Positions 46,934 to 58,599 of a stretch of 64,000 bases of DNA are shown piece by piece (within the stretch, counting starts at the first letter, position 1; each line of letters starts with the position of its first letter). Origin of the DNA: Humulus lupulus (Eukaryota; Streptophyta; Magnoliopsida; Rosales; Cannabaceae); assembly GCF_963169125.1 (NCBI RefSeq), contig NC_084799.1, positions 65,332,643-65,396,642 on the forward strand, given 5' to 3'. The notes below the pieces were generated by a model that saw only the letters and a program-made list of their open reading frames with translations, had not been told where the DNA came from and did no database searches. The position numbers and the translations under genes were made by a program.

Positions 46934-48916
46934 ATGCCAAGACGCTCGAAGCGACTGAGGTAGACGCGGGAGGTAGAAGTTCACCTGAACAGAGTCCAGC
47001 TGAAGGCCTCCATGAAGGACGCTCCTCCACCCAGGGACGTGGAGCCCTCGAAATACCCTGAGGTTCACGGAGGTGATAGGGTGGCCTCATCGTCGGCCGC
47101 TCCACCTGGAGGGAGTCCTCCAAGGGCACCACCGGTAAACGCCGATGAGTTCCCTCCTCCAAAACCGCCGCGTGCACCGAATTCCTGCCGGCAAGACCTG
47201 GGCCCTTCTGCCCGTAGGCCTGACAAGCACCCCCGAGTCCACTCCGTGAGCTCGAGTTCGAAATCCTGGTTTTACGAAGAGGAGATACGTGAGCTCCACC
47301 GCAAGAACCAAAGATTAGAAACCACCTTAGAAAACATGCAAGAGGTCCTTAACGGCCTGCTGCAGGGTAAGTCCAGCGTAACCTTGCCTAAGAGGAAGGA
47401 GAAGGGCAAGAATGGGGTGGAAACCACGGTACCGATAGATGATGGGAGAACCCGACATTCAACTAGTAACACCCCCCGCGCAAAGCAACGCGATCACCCC
47501 GAACCGCCTAAGCAGGCCCCGAAGCTAGCGCCGAGGACCAACGCAGCCCCTCGCCATGAGGATGAGGTCACCTCCAAAAGAACACCCTCAGACTTGCGGG
47601 AGGAGCTTAATAAGAAGAGGGCGGGCAAAGGGACCACGCCCCCTGTGGCGCCTCGAGAAGGCAAGGGAAAGGCGGATCTCAGCCCGTCCGCTTTAAGGGA
47701 CACTCTCAGCAAGAAGAGGCAGGACCTAGACACGGAGATGAGGAGCTTGCGGAGCAAGATCGTCACCGCGTCAGGCGGCCAGGCCTTTGAGGAGGACTTC
47801 GACCACGAGTCACCCTTTGTGAGAGAAATTCAGGCAATCAGACTCCCTGCCAATTTTAAGGAGCCCAATATGACCCCTTACGAAGGAAACACGGATTCGA
47901 AATACCACCTGGATGTGTTTAATGATCTAATGAAACTGAGAGGGATCGGAAGTGGTGCTAGGTGCCATTGCTTCGCTGTTACTCTGAAAGGACCCGAGTA
48001 CAAATGGTTCAAAAGGCTAAGGCCAGGGTCCATTAGGTCCTGGCAGCAGTTCTCTGACGAATTCCTCCAACAGCACCATGCCGTGCGGGACTACACGATG
48101 CCAGGTACCAGCCTGGCCAATGTGAAGCAAGGGGAGAAGGAGAGCCTGAAGAGCTACATTCACTGGTTCAATATGGAGGCCGCAAAAGTAGGGAGCCTAA
48201 CGTGCCGGGAGCTAAAAATGGCCATTACCGCTGGGGTGCTCCCAGGAAGCAAGTTGTGGGACAACATGTTAAAGAGGGAAGTCACCGACTTGGATGACTT
48301 CTATGAAAGAGCACAGAAGTACATCCGTGTGGAGGATGGCCACGCAAACCTGAAGGCGGGGAAGGAGGAGCCCCACGCAAAGCCCCCAACTAACTACGGG
48401 TCGAATGTAGCAAAAAAGAAAAGGACGTACGATGGGTCGAGGGATGACCAGCAGAGGAAGACCAAACGAGGGGGTGATCATAGGCCAACGGCTTATACTT
48501 ACTATACGAACCTCACGGACACCAGGGAGCATATTTACATCACCAACGAAGATCGAGTGCCCTTCAAGAAGCCCCCACCAATGAGGAAGGATAGGTCCAA
48601 AAGGGACCCCAGTAGATACTGCCAATACCACAAGGACATCGGGCACACCACGGCAGAGTGTATCCACCTGAAGGAGGAAATTGAGGAGCTTATCCGCCGG
48701 GGGAATTTGGGCCGCTATGTCAGGAGAGAAAGGCAAAGGTCGGAGGGCGAGCCCTTAGCACCCCAGGCACAAGAGCGAGCCCCAGAAATACAGGGGGAGG
48801 TCCGAACCATTTTTGGAGGTCCAGGATTTGGGGGAGACTCTAGGAAGGGGCGAGATAGATATGCGAGAGAGGCTCGGCGAAGTCCGCCTCCCTGCGTCAT
48901 GAGTTTAGAACAATGA
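46934..48916 (+). pseudogene. E6 gag, near-intact, 634-codon main ORF
   Basis: The likely original start is ATG 46934 (MPRRSKRLR), interrupted by a TAG at 46961. The long ORF runs from 47012. It has a Pro-rich N-terminus, a coiled coil at about residues 90-120, a charged linker, a Retrotrans_gag capsid domain at about 280-445 (YKWFKRLRPGSIRSWQQFSD) and a Tat-type Cys/His motif YCQYHKDIGHTTAEC at about 535-550. It ends at TGA 48914-48916. The pol frame continues in phase, so the TGA is either a mutation (CGA to TGA fits) or a gag-pol boundary. Gag forms the particle that packages the element RNA. Confidence 0.88.
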
Positions 48917-50303
48917 CCCCCGAAGAGTTTCAAGGGGGAAAACGACTCGATAACGTTCACTGAGGAGGACGCACGGGGGGTACACTTTCCCCACCATGAT
49001 CCGCTGGTGTTGACAGTTCAATTGGAAAATATGTGTGTGCATCGAGTCCTAGTGGACAACGGGAGCTCGGTGGACATCCTATATCGCCCTGCTTTGGAAA
49101 AGATGGGACTGGGCATTCGTCACCTGAAGCCCTACCATTCGTCCCTATACGGGTTCACAGGGGACTCAGTGCAACCCCTTGGAATGATCGAATTGACACT
49201 TACCATGGGGGAGCAACCCCGGCAGACTACAGTCATGTCTAACTTTGTTGTAGTAGATTGTGCATCAGCTTTCAACGCGATATTGGGGAGACCCTCCCTG
49301 AGAGAATTGAAAGCCATAACCTCAATATATCACTTGGTTGTAAAGTTCCCGACTCCAGGAGGGGTCACAAGTATGAAGGGAGAACAGAAGGAGGCGAGGG
49401 AGTGTTACAACACCTCACTCCACACGCCTGTAAAACCGCGCGAGCCAATGGCCATGGTGGTACATGAGGCGCTATGTATGCCCACAGGGGGTCCGCAGGA
49501 GCTGGACCCTCGAGTCGTGGATGAGTCAAGAGCAGAACCAGTGGAAGCAGTAGAGGAGGTTACGGTGACGGAAGAACCCTTAAGGAAATTGAAGATAGGG
49601 AGAAGCCAGCAAGGTGACGTGAAGGAGGAGCTGACAAATTTTTTGAAAGATAATCTAGACGTGTTTGCATGGAGTCATGAGGACATGGTCGGCATAGACC
49701 CTAGTGTGATGCGTAACCACCTGAACATCTCCCCAAAAGCAAGGCCCGTCTGGCAAAAGAGGCGGGCGCTAGACCCAACAAGATACGCAGCGTTAAAGGA
49801 GGAGGTTGACAAGTTGAAGGCCAACGGTTTCATCCGTGAATCATTCTACCCCGTGTGGGTATCGAACCCAGTACTCGTGCCGAAGCCGAATGGGAAGTGG
49901 AGAACTTGCGTCGACTTCACGAACTTGAATAAAGCTTATCCTAAGGACATCTTCCCACTTCCTAGGATAGATCAACTAGTAGATGCGACAGCAGGACATG
50001 AGTTACTAAGTTTTATGGACGCCTACTCAGGATACAACCAAATCCCAATGAACCCGTCAGATGAAGAGCACACGTCATTCATTACAGACAAAGGGCTATA
50101 CTGTTACAAGGTGATGCCCTTCGGGCTCAAAAACGCGGGAGCCACCTATCAAAGGCTGGTGAATAAAATGTTCGCCAATCAGATAGGAAGGAATATGGAG
50201 GTGTATGTGGATGACATGTTAGTAAAGACCAAAGTAGCAGCAGAGCTCAACAAAGACCTTGGTGAGATGTTTGACACGCTCAGGAAATACCGGATGAAGT
50301 TGA
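48917..50303 (+). pseudogene. E6 pol part 1: protease and reverse transcriptase (cut by S2)
   Basis: Open in the gag frame from just after the TGA; the first ATG is 49007. The protease motif VLVDNGSSVDILY lies at about 49050-49090 and SAFNAILGRPSL at about 49270. RT begins near 49740 with FIRESFYPVWVSNPVLVPKP, then FPLPRIDQLVDA, FMDAYSGYNQIPM, FGLKNAGATYQRLVNKM and the catalytic YVDDM at about 50204-50218, intact. The frame ends a few codons later in S2; the last residues of the apparent ORF come from the LTR. Confidence 0.9.
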
Positions 50304-52151
50304 TGTTGGGGTTTTATGCCCTAATTAAAACCCAAATTCTTTGTAATCTCATTTTATTATCAATAAAAGAATAGAAATCATTTTTTGACTTGGTCAATCA
50401 CTGTGCTCACATGTTTTATTTTCATGATTATTTGTTTAATATAAACTTCTATTAAATCCCGAGCATATAGCTAATCTTATTTATAGTGACGTAATCACAG
50501 TGGAATATAAATATGATTATATGTTCAAAAATAAGTTAGTCCTAAAATTAGTCAGTGCACCGAATTTACATTGACTTGCCAATCTACGATATGATCTACT
50601 TACACATTACAGTGTTATGTTCTTTCCAGAACATTAGCAAAGTAGATAAGATCGGATGTATTTGTTACATCGGACAGGACCGATATTGACAGTTGATAAG
50701 ATAAGTAAACATACCGTTATTATCTATTCTAGTCATATCATATAGTTGACCATAGGTCAATTCAATCTCAATTCTGAGTGGTTAGTATTCTAACTGATTG
50801 TATTATTTGAGTTCTTTGACTTGTTCGTTACCAACTTACCCTACGGACTAGCCCATACTTACATCTTGGGAACTCGGTAGTATAATTGAGTGGGAGTGTT
50901 AATCATAGATATGAACATCTATAGCTTCTGATGAAGAAGTGAAACGATGGTTTCCTTTTAGTTTGGTTCAAGGTGTTAAATGATAGAGATCTCATTTCAG
51001 TAATTAAATTAGTTTACTGAAATATCATTTACAAGGAACTAAGTGTTTTAAGGATAAAATACAATGAGGGGTAAAACGGTATTTTAGTCCTATCTCATTG
51101 TAGACCGTCTATAGAGGATTGAGTGACAATTATGGTTGTAACAATGGATAATTAATAGCGTATCTATATTTGTTATAGAGCGTTCTATGAATTCAAGAGT
51201 GCAATTCCAAGTCTATAGTGGAGTCACGAGGAATTAATAAGTTAGTAAATTTATTTGTTAGATTTATGATAACTTATTGGAGCTTGATTTCATAGGCCCA
51301 TGGTCCCCATTGTACCTTGGATAAAATCATCTAGATAGTCTCAATTAATTGATTTAATCATCAATTAGAATTATCAAAGTTGACCAGGTCAATTTTGGAT
51401 AGTTTCACAGAGTTGTGTAATTTTGAGAAGAAAAGAGAAATTATGGCAGATTTATTAATTAAGATAAATTGGTATCTAAATTAATAAATAAGTTTAAATC
51501 AAGGTTCAAATTATAAATAATTAATTTGATAAATGATTTAAATAATTAAATCAATAGAAAATAATACAGGCATTGATTTTAAGTCCAATGGGCTTATAAT
51601 CAAATGGGAAATTTCACGGGCCTATAGCCCATGATAATTTCGACCTAGGGCTTCAAAATGGCTGTTATTTTATTGATTTTTTAATTAAATTAAATGGCCT
51701 AATTGAGTCTATAAAAGGAGTGCTTAGAGAGAAGTCAAAGCAGAGACGACAGATAAGTCACAAGTCAGATTTTCTGATAGTTTTATATTATCTCTAAACA
51801 CAAGTCATTTTCTAAGCCACTTTATTATTTTCTCTTCTTCTCTCTATATCTATCTCATGTGTTGAGAATTGCCCACACTAGTCTAGGTGGTTCTAAGGAT
51901 ACATTGGAAGATTGTGAAGAAAATAGAAGATCGGTTCAGTTTCTTGATAATACTCTGCGACAGAAAGGATACAAGAGTTAGAGAAACTGAAGGAAGGACT
52001 CTTAATTCCGCTGCGTATACTGTAAGTATTCTATTTTTGTTTCTCTTTGAATTCAATTTTAGAAACATGTTTTAGGCTATCTTGTATTAATTTGTTTAAT
52101 ATTAGATATACATGAAAATAAATAAAGATCCTGTATAAGCTTTTTCCAACA
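50304..52151 (+). mobile_element. S2: solo LTR, 1848 bp, inserted in E6 RT
   Basis: TGTTGGGGTTTTATG to TTTTCCAACA, flanked by a perfect duplication, gttga (50299-50303 and 52152-52156). It is the same family as S1 (738-2574), with about 95% identity by eye. A TATA box (tctataaaag) lies near 51709. It has no interior. Insertion plus duplication adds 1853 bp, which breaks the RT frame between the catalytic motif and the thumb. Confidence 0.92.
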
Positions 52152-53802
52152 GTTGAACCCAGTCAAATGCACCTTCGGGGTATCCTCAGTAAAATTCTTG
52201 GGCTTCATGGTCAATTCTAGAGGCATCGAGGCCAATCCTGACAAGATAAAGGCACTCATAGAGATGAGCCCGCCAAAGAATAAGAAGGAGGTGCAGTGCC
52301 TAACAGGAAGGGTGGTGGCCCTTAATAGGTTTATCTCAAGGTCCACCGACAAGTGCCTCCCATTCTTTGACATCCTCAAAGGGAGCAAAAAGTTCGCTTG
52401 GGATGAAAGATGTGAGGAAGCTTTTGTCAAGTTGAAAGAGCACCCGGGGAAGCCACCCCTGTTAGCGAAGCCAGAGAAGGACGAGAAGCTGTACCTGTAC
52501 TTGGTAGTGTCTGAGCATGCCATCAGCGCAGCCCTGGTTAAGGGAGAGAAGAAGCAGCAACAACCCATATACTATATCAGCATACGTTTGGTGGACGCGG
52601 AGAACCGGTATCCAGAGATCGAAAAACTAGCCTATGCGCTAGTGGTGGCTTCGAGGAAGTTGAAGCCTTACTTCCATGCACATACAATTGAAGTCTTAAC
52701 AGATAGTCCTTTGAGACAGGTCTTACATAAGCCAGAGACTTCAGGGAGACTAATGAAATGGCCGATTGAGCTAAGTCAGTTTGATATTGCATACACTCCG
52801 AGGGCTTCCATCAATGGACAGGTGCTGGCAGATTTCATAGTAGAACTCACCCATCAGCCGAATGAAGGAAGGAATGAAGAAGAAGAGCAGCCAGTTACGG
52901 AGGAGGAGATAGGAGGTTCAGAAGAGTGGAGTTTGCATGTTGATGGGGCGTCAAATGAAGGAGGATCAGGAGCGGGCATCATGATGACTGGGCCCGAAGG
53001 ACATAGAATGTATTGTGCAATCCGATTTGGGTTTGAGGCCTCCAATAATGAAGCAGAGTACGAGGCGCTCTTAGCTGGCCTGCGTTTGGCCCAGGAGCTG
53101 AGAGTGACGCGCCTTCAAATCTTCAGCGACTCTCAACTGGTAGTATGCCAAGTAAAGGGAGAGTACCAGGCGAGGGGACCCAAGATGGCAGCATACTTGG
53201 AGAAGGTGAAGGGCTATCTGGGACGGTTGGTAGCATATACTATAGAGCAAATCCCCAGAGAAAAGAACACCCATGCCGATGCACTCGCAAAGCTGGCATC
53301 TACCAAGGATAGTGATGTCTTGGAATCAATACCCGTGGAGTACTTACCAAAACCCAGCATCAAAGGCGCGGACGTGCACATGATTAGTGCCCCGAGGGAA
53401 TCATGGACCGAGCCAATCAAGAGGTACCTGGAAGAAGGAACCTTGCCTGCAGATAAAAATGAATCCCGGAGGTTGGTGTACAAGGCCGCAAGATACACCC
53501 TGGTAGATGGGGTCCTTTACAAAAGAGGATTCTTAATGCCCCTTCTGCGGTGTGTAGAAGAAGAGGAGGCGTTGAAAGTGCTACAGGAGATACATGAGGG
53601 AGAGTGCGGCAACCACGAGAGCGGACCCTCCACGGCTAGGAAGGCCATGAGACAAGGATACTACTGGCCTTCCATGGAGAAAGATGCGCATGACTTTGCC
53701 ACGAAATGCGACAAATGCCAGAGGCACGCCAACTACCCTCGGAGACCCCGAAGCGAACTGACCAGCATGACCAGCCCCTGGCCCTTCGCTATCTGGGGAT
53801 AG
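52152..53802 (+). pseudogene. E6 pol part 2: RT thumb, RNase H, aRNH, integrase N-terminus
   Basis: Resumes the RT frame exactly at the second gttga copy (NPVKCTFGVSSVKFLGF). The gypsy RNase H tether lies at about 52480-52850 (YLVVSEHAISAALVK, EVLTDSPLRQVLHKP). The second, archaeal-like RNase H lies at about 52920-53310 with all four acidic residues visible in HVDGAS, NNEAEYEAL, FSDSQLV and HADALAKL. The integrase zinc domain follows (EIHEGECGNH and CDKCQRH, about 53590-53730). The frame stops at 53802 in FAIWG because one base is missing before the catalytic core. The fused second RNase H is the Tat hallmark. Confidence 0.9.
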
Positions 53803-54638
53803 ACTTGATCGGCGCTCTTCCTGCAGGCAGGGGTGGAGAAAAGTACGCGGTGGTGGCAGTGGATTATTTCACTAAGTGGGTAGAAGCGGAACCCCTTGTG
53901 AAGATAACCGCCAAGCACATCACCTCTTTCGTCAACAAATTCATTGTGTGTCGATATGGAGTACCCTACAAGATTATTTCCGACAATGGTACCCAGTTCG
54001 AGGGAGGAGCCTTCGATGAATATTGTAAGGAAAGAGGCATAAGGAGGAGTTTCTCCGCGGTTGTACACCCCCAGGCCAATGGGCAAGTGGAGGCCATAAA
54101 CAGGGTCCTTAAGAAGAACCTGAAGACAAAGCTGGAAAAGATGAAGGGAGCCTGGGTAGATGAGCTACCAAATGTGCTATGGGCTTACAGGACCACCCCA
54201 CGCACGACTACTGGGGAATCCCCATTCTCCTTGGCCTATGGGTGCGAGGCTGTGCTCCCAGTCGAGATGCGAGTCGAGTCCCACAGGGTACAGGCATATG
54301 GAGACGAAGCCAACCGCGTAGCCCTGGCCGAAAACTTAGACATGCTGGAAGAGAAGAGAGAAAAAGCCCAAATGAGGGTGGCGGTATACTAGCAGCGCGC
54401 CGCAAGGTACTACAATTCGAGGGTGCGAGAGAGAACTTTCAGAGTTGGCAACCTGGTGCTAAGGAAAGTACTCCCAAACACATGAGACCCAGGCGCAGGA
54501 GTGCTGGGGGCGAATTGGGAGGGGCCCTACCAGATTGCTCAGTGCATCCCCCCGAACACTTACAAGCTGGCTTGCATGGACTACACCCTCATACCCCGAG
54601 CATGGAACGCGGAGCACCTGAGGAAGTACTACCAGTAA
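53803..54638 (+). pseudogene. E6 pol part 3: integrase core and C-terminus
   Basis: In the next frame (open 53706-54392) the integrase core reads IDLIGALPAGRG, DYFTKWVEAEPL, ISDNGTQFEGG and QANGQVEAINR. The D, D and E of the DDE triad are all present, with spacing as expected. After a TAG at 54390 (QQR-type context, CAG to TAG) the frame continues NSRVRERTFRVGNLVLRKVL, a TGA at 54483, then GANWEGPYQI and AEHLRKYYQ with TAA at 54636-54638. The core is sound but disconnected by a 1-bp deletion and two stops. Confidence 0.88.
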
Positions 54639-55690
54639 GGCGCCCATGTTCGATAGAAAAAGAACAAGTGTTGCATACTGCCTTAATATGATAGGAAGAA
54701 ATCAAAGAGGTTACTTAGATAGCCTCCTAAGTAGGTGTGAGTCTTTTATTTTTGTTTTATATAAAAACTTCATATGTACCATTGCAACTATTTGTATGAG
54801 ACCGTTTATTATGAATGTGATGAATGGAACTGCATGTTGTGGGTAAAACCGTTCGACCTCATGTATTATTTTCCTTCGCTACGTGGGCATCAGCCAAAGT
54901 GCCTGCCGAAATAAATTTCACCAGACACTTGGGGGGCAGGATAGGAGGCGACAGCAGGCAGCTAGCAAAGGGAACCTCTACCAAAAGGACCCCTAGCCCT
55001 CCTAAAAAGGAAGCCCCTAAAAAAAAAAAAAAGAGGACCCTCTACCAAGAGTATCCTAAAAAGGGCCCTCTATCAAGAGGAAGTAACCCAAAACCAAAGA
55101 GACCCCCTATACTAGGGCCTCAAACAAAGTCCCTACAAGGCATCCCTTAGGATCACAAGGATTAGCTACCCTTATGAACACCAAGGGAGGCCATAGGAAC
55201 TTACAAAAAATGCATGATGACGACAATAATAATAAGTCTAGAGCGGCCACCAAGCCGCCTAGCCAAAAAGGGTCCCAAAGGAGATCCTTGCAAAAATAGT
55301 ACTATGAATAACGACGAGAAGGACGCTTCTCGCAAGGAAATAATAAGCGCGCGCAAGAAAAACATAAAAGGATAACTAAGACCCAAGGGGTCAAAATATC
55401 CTTATAAAAGCAACCAAGAGGCAACAAAAGAGGTCCCAGTGAACCCTTTCACAGGGGCTCCAAAGGACCTCCAGCCTGATAGATAAAAGAGGGGAACCAA
55501 CTAAACCCCATCACACGGGCTTAAAAGGGCCTCGAATGCAATAGAACAAGAAATAAACAGCAACATATGTATTTATACATTATATAAAAAAAAAAGAGTT
55601 CTCGGGATAGTACAAGAGTTACTAACAGAAAAGTAGCACTGGTAATGATGTTACAAAATAAAAAGAAAACAAAAAAGGAGCGAGACTATT
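54639..55690. other. E6 spacer between pol and antisense gene
   Basis: Noncoding. Purine-rich repeats (aggaccctctaccaag and aagggccctctatcaag near 55030-55080) and an A13 run at 55018-55032 are present. On the minus strand this would be the 3' untranslated side of the antisense gene. Confidence 0.55.
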
Positions 55691-57953
55691 TCAAGGTCTC
55701 CCGCAGTGGGCACTCCACCAGGCCGCTCGGGCAACGGCCTGTTCGCCAAAAGAGGAGAAGTCGAAGTTGGGATCCTGCTTCCACACATTGTAAAGAGCAC
55801 GATCTATAGACTTGCGCTCGGTTATGACCCTCTCCGCCTCCAAAGAAGCCCTCGCCGCCTCCCAGGAAGCCTTCTCCGCCTCCAAGGAAGCGTTCTTCTC
55901 CTGAGCCAACTGTAGTTCAGCCCTAAGGGCCTCAACTTTAGTCTCCAGTTGAGTAACCCTCTCCTGCGACGCGGACGCAGCGGACTTGGTCCCCCGGAGC
56001 TCGCGCTCCAAGCATCTAGCCCTGCCCTTTAGCTCCTTGATCTTGGCCTTCAGCTTCTCCTTCTTCGAGTCCAACTTGGCATACTTAGTCCGGGCCTTTG
56101 ACAATTGGACCTTGGTTGCGCTAAGCTCATTTTCGAGCTCCTGGACCTGGGCCATGGGGCCGTCCCTCTCGGCAGTAGATGCGGAGAGGACGCCGGACGT
56201 GTCAGCATGCCGAAGAGACACGATGTAGACCTACACAAGAAAGTCAATGGCGTCAGCAATAAGTAACAAAAAGGAAAACACATGTACACCTATACATAAT
56301 ATTAATCAACACAAGGTGCAAGACCTCACCCAGGCCGCGGCACGCCTTAGGATTTCCCCAAGATTAGGTTGGGTCACATTCCCTAGACCTCTCCAGTCGG
56401 AGGTAGGGAGGTCCGAGGCAATCTGAATGAAACGCTGAGCATAGGATGAGGCCATCCTAGTCACCCAAGGCTCCGCCTCCACGCTAGGAACATCTGGTTG
56501 GACAGGAACGGATGACCCACTCGCCGAAGCAGGAGGAGGCGCAGGGAAGGGGAAAAACTGGAACCCTGGTGCATTAGAAGGGGGCTCCGCGAGGTCGACA
56601 TAATCAGCATCCGGTAAGCCAATATCATGAGGGACCTGAGGGAAGGCGTCATTTCCATCAAGGCCAGGAGGAGTGTAACATCCCGCTGCGGCCTGCGGGT
56701 CCGGAGATTGACAGGCCATGTCCTGGTCATGGGAATTGTAAGGAGGGCATCCTCCGGGGGACAGGGGGCGCTGATGAGACCCCCCACATTCGAGGGGAAC
56801 ATCCTCCATCTCCACCTCAGCCTCACCATCGTGTAGGGACGACCCAGCCGACATAACCGTAAGTTCTAATAAGAAAAAGAGAAAGACCAGGATACTTACT
56901 AGGGCCGGCGCGAAAGCCTTCACGAACCGAGAGAGGCCCCTCTACCCAGAAAAAGTCTTGTTTCCAAGGCCCTGTGTTGGACACCGAGCCCTCTATTAAG
57001 GGAAGCTCACTGTTGGCCTTCTGCAGGTAGTAGAAGCCCTTGGACTTGGGCACTCCTATAAGGTTATACAAGGAATGCACCTCCTGCACCGTCGGGGCGC
57101 GTTGGACGTTATCCTTGAACCAAATGAAGAGGTAACTTAAAGTCAACCAACTGTTGGGCGACAGTTGAAGAGGGGCCAAATCGAAATAGTTGAGAACCGC
57201 CACGAAGAACGGGTGCAGAGGAATGGTGCCACCCGCCTTCAAAATCTGCTCACTCAAAGCCACAAAGCCCTTCTCAGGGCGGTCGGCCCGGCAGGCCTCC
57301 TGAGGAACATGCAGGGCGTATTCTGGAGGAGCTCGGTAGTGCTTCACGATTGCCTTCAATTTGTTCGGAGACACGTGTGACACTAGACTGGACGCCAGTA
57401 GGGGGGCGTCGTCCTCTTCCTGGGCGGACACCTGTCTGCGTGCTTTCGACATATCTACAAAATCAAAAGAAATATGTGAGGAAGGGGCAGAACACTTAAC
57501 CCTCCATTTTTTCTTCCTAGCAAGAGTTTTCCATCGAGGGAGCGATGGCGGAAGCACTAAGCTAGGATAAACTGAGACTAGGGGCTGGGGAGAGGAGCTA
57601 GCAGCCCCATGACTGTCATCAGGCGAAGAGGGAGTAGGAGGTTTTGGCGGAATGTGTCCCTCCATAAATTCTAACTCCCACCGCAATTCAAAAAGGGCCG
57701 TCCTAAGATGCGCTATATGGTCACTAAGGCCCAGGGGTGAAGGTCCTCCATCCCCTCTCGACACCAAGTCAATTTCGCTCTCCACCACCCAAATTTTACG
57801 TCTAAGTTTGGTCATGCACTCAAGGTGGCGGATGCGGGCTTGTCGTAAAGAGTCATAGTCCTAGTGAGGGTTGCCCTCAGGGGACTCTGAGTCTGAGGAC
57901 AGGTCAATAAACTCAGCCCTTGGGGGTATGTCGGACGGGCCGTCACTGGCCAT
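55691..57953 (-). pseudogene. E6 antisense gene (aORF): PF04195-like domain plus coiled coil
   Basis: The likely start is ATG 57953 (MASDGPSDIPPRAEFIDLSS). One in-frame TAG at 57861-57863 separates it from the 330-codon ORF ending 56823. That ORF contains IPLHPFFVAVLNYFDLAPLQ and SPNSWLTLSYLFIWF, typical of the 'putative gypsy type transposon' family PF04195. The next frame (56923-56306) is acidic and Pro-rich. A good 99-nt intron (donor gtgaggt at 56329, acceptor tgtgtag ending 56231) joins it in phase to the last exon. That exon (56230-55691) is a long coiled coil ending WKQDPNFDFSSFGEQAVA. The passage between the first two frames at 56866-56899 looks like gtaagt...ttag but is only 34 nt, so a frameshift is as likely. 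Function unknown. Confidence 0.75.
56231..56329 (-). other. Predicted intron in the E6 antisense gene
   Basis: Minus-strand donor TGG|GTGAGGT and acceptor TTTCTTGTGTAG|GTC, 99 nt, T-rich near the acceptor. Splicing joins ...RRAAAW to VYIVSLRHAD in phase 0. Length and borders suit a plant intron. Not tested. Confidence 0.6.
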
Positions 57954-58046
57954 GAAACCGCGTCCCAACAGCAAAAAGGGGCTCACGTATAAACGAGGGG
58001 AAGGATACAAAACACAAAGGAATATGCTTAATTCCTCTAGATGCAA

Positions 58047-58436
58047 ACGCCCTAAAATGGCCTACTACAGGGTAAAAAAAAAAACAACAAAGAGGAGGGG
58101 CGTGCATATGGTCAAACTCACTACAAGCTCAAACTGATGTACCCCATCCCAAGTACTGCTAGTTTGGACCCGATAAAAAAAAAAAAATAATAAATAAATA
58201 AAAGGGAGAAGGAAAGAAAATATACCTCAAGCGATTAAAAGAACGAAGTCGGGGTCCAAAGATGGTCGGGGAGCGAAAAGCACCAAAGCGTCGAAAATGC
58301 GCGTCTGCAAGAATTAACCAGAAATGTGTGTTAGTCATAAAATATACACACCAAGAAATTAGTTCATATAAAAAAAAATGAAGTGAAAAAATATGCAAAA
58401 CAAATGAAAGGAACTATGGTGAAAGTGAGGTTGTGG
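58047..58436. other. E6 5' leader region of the antisense gene
   Basis: No sense coding. AT-rich with A-runs at 58075-58085 and 58176-58190. On the minus strand it would be transcribed leader; possible further introns are not resolved. Confidence 0.4.
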
Positions 58437-58491
58437 GGGATTGAACCCCTTACCTCTTGAAAGGAATAAGGGTCTATGCACCACTAAGCCA
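58437..58491 (-). promoter_or_regulatory. tRNA-like A and B boxes (RNA polymerase III type) in E6
   Basis: The minus strand carries TGGCTTAGTGGT (58480-58491, A-box consensus TRGYNNARNGG-like) and, 32 bp downstream, GGTTCAATCCC (58437-58447, B-box consensus GGTTCRANYCC). Spacing and order fit an internal pol III promoter of a tRNA or tRNA-derived SINE. No complete cloverleaf was found, so this is a tRNA-like relic or a SINE head, not a tRNA gene. It lies just downstream of the antisense TATA box. Confidence 0.55.
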
Positions 58492-58529
58492 AGGGAGTAA
58501 GGTGAGAATATCAAGCCATGCATGAAGGC

Positions 58530-58538
58530 CTATTTATA
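58530..58538 (-). promoter_or_regulatory. TATA box for the E6 antisense gene
   Basis: TATAAATAG on the minus strand, about 50 bp from the polypurine tract and 577 bp upstream of the aORF ATG. The same 9-mer stands in the matching place in E4 (31224-31232). Confidence 0.55.
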
Positions 58539-58586
58539 GGAATCAAGGTGAATAGTCTACAAGGGCACCTAAAGGTACTCTCCTAG

Positions 58587-58599
58587 ACTGGGGGGCAAG
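58587..58599 (+). other. E6 polypurine tract
   Basis: actggggggcaag directly before the 3' LTR start TGTTGATGC. Confidence 0.88.

Noticed and set aside
47087..48960. Long minus-strand ORFs opposite the E6 gag
   Set aside because: Mirror frames of a GC-rich coding region; no domain, no TATA or splice signals as in the true antisense gene.
56866..56899. 34-nt intron in the E6 antisense gene
   Set aside because: Borders look right (gtaagt...ttag), but this is too short for known plant splicing. A frameshift or another splice choice is more likely.
57455..57500. 46-nt intron (gttaagtg...ttttgtag) in the E6 antisense gene
   Set aside because: Too short, and the ORF is already open through it, so no splicing is needed.
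58437..58491. Complete tRNA gene
   Set aside because: A and B boxes are present, but I could not pair an acceptor stem or place an anticodon loop; called tRNA-like only.
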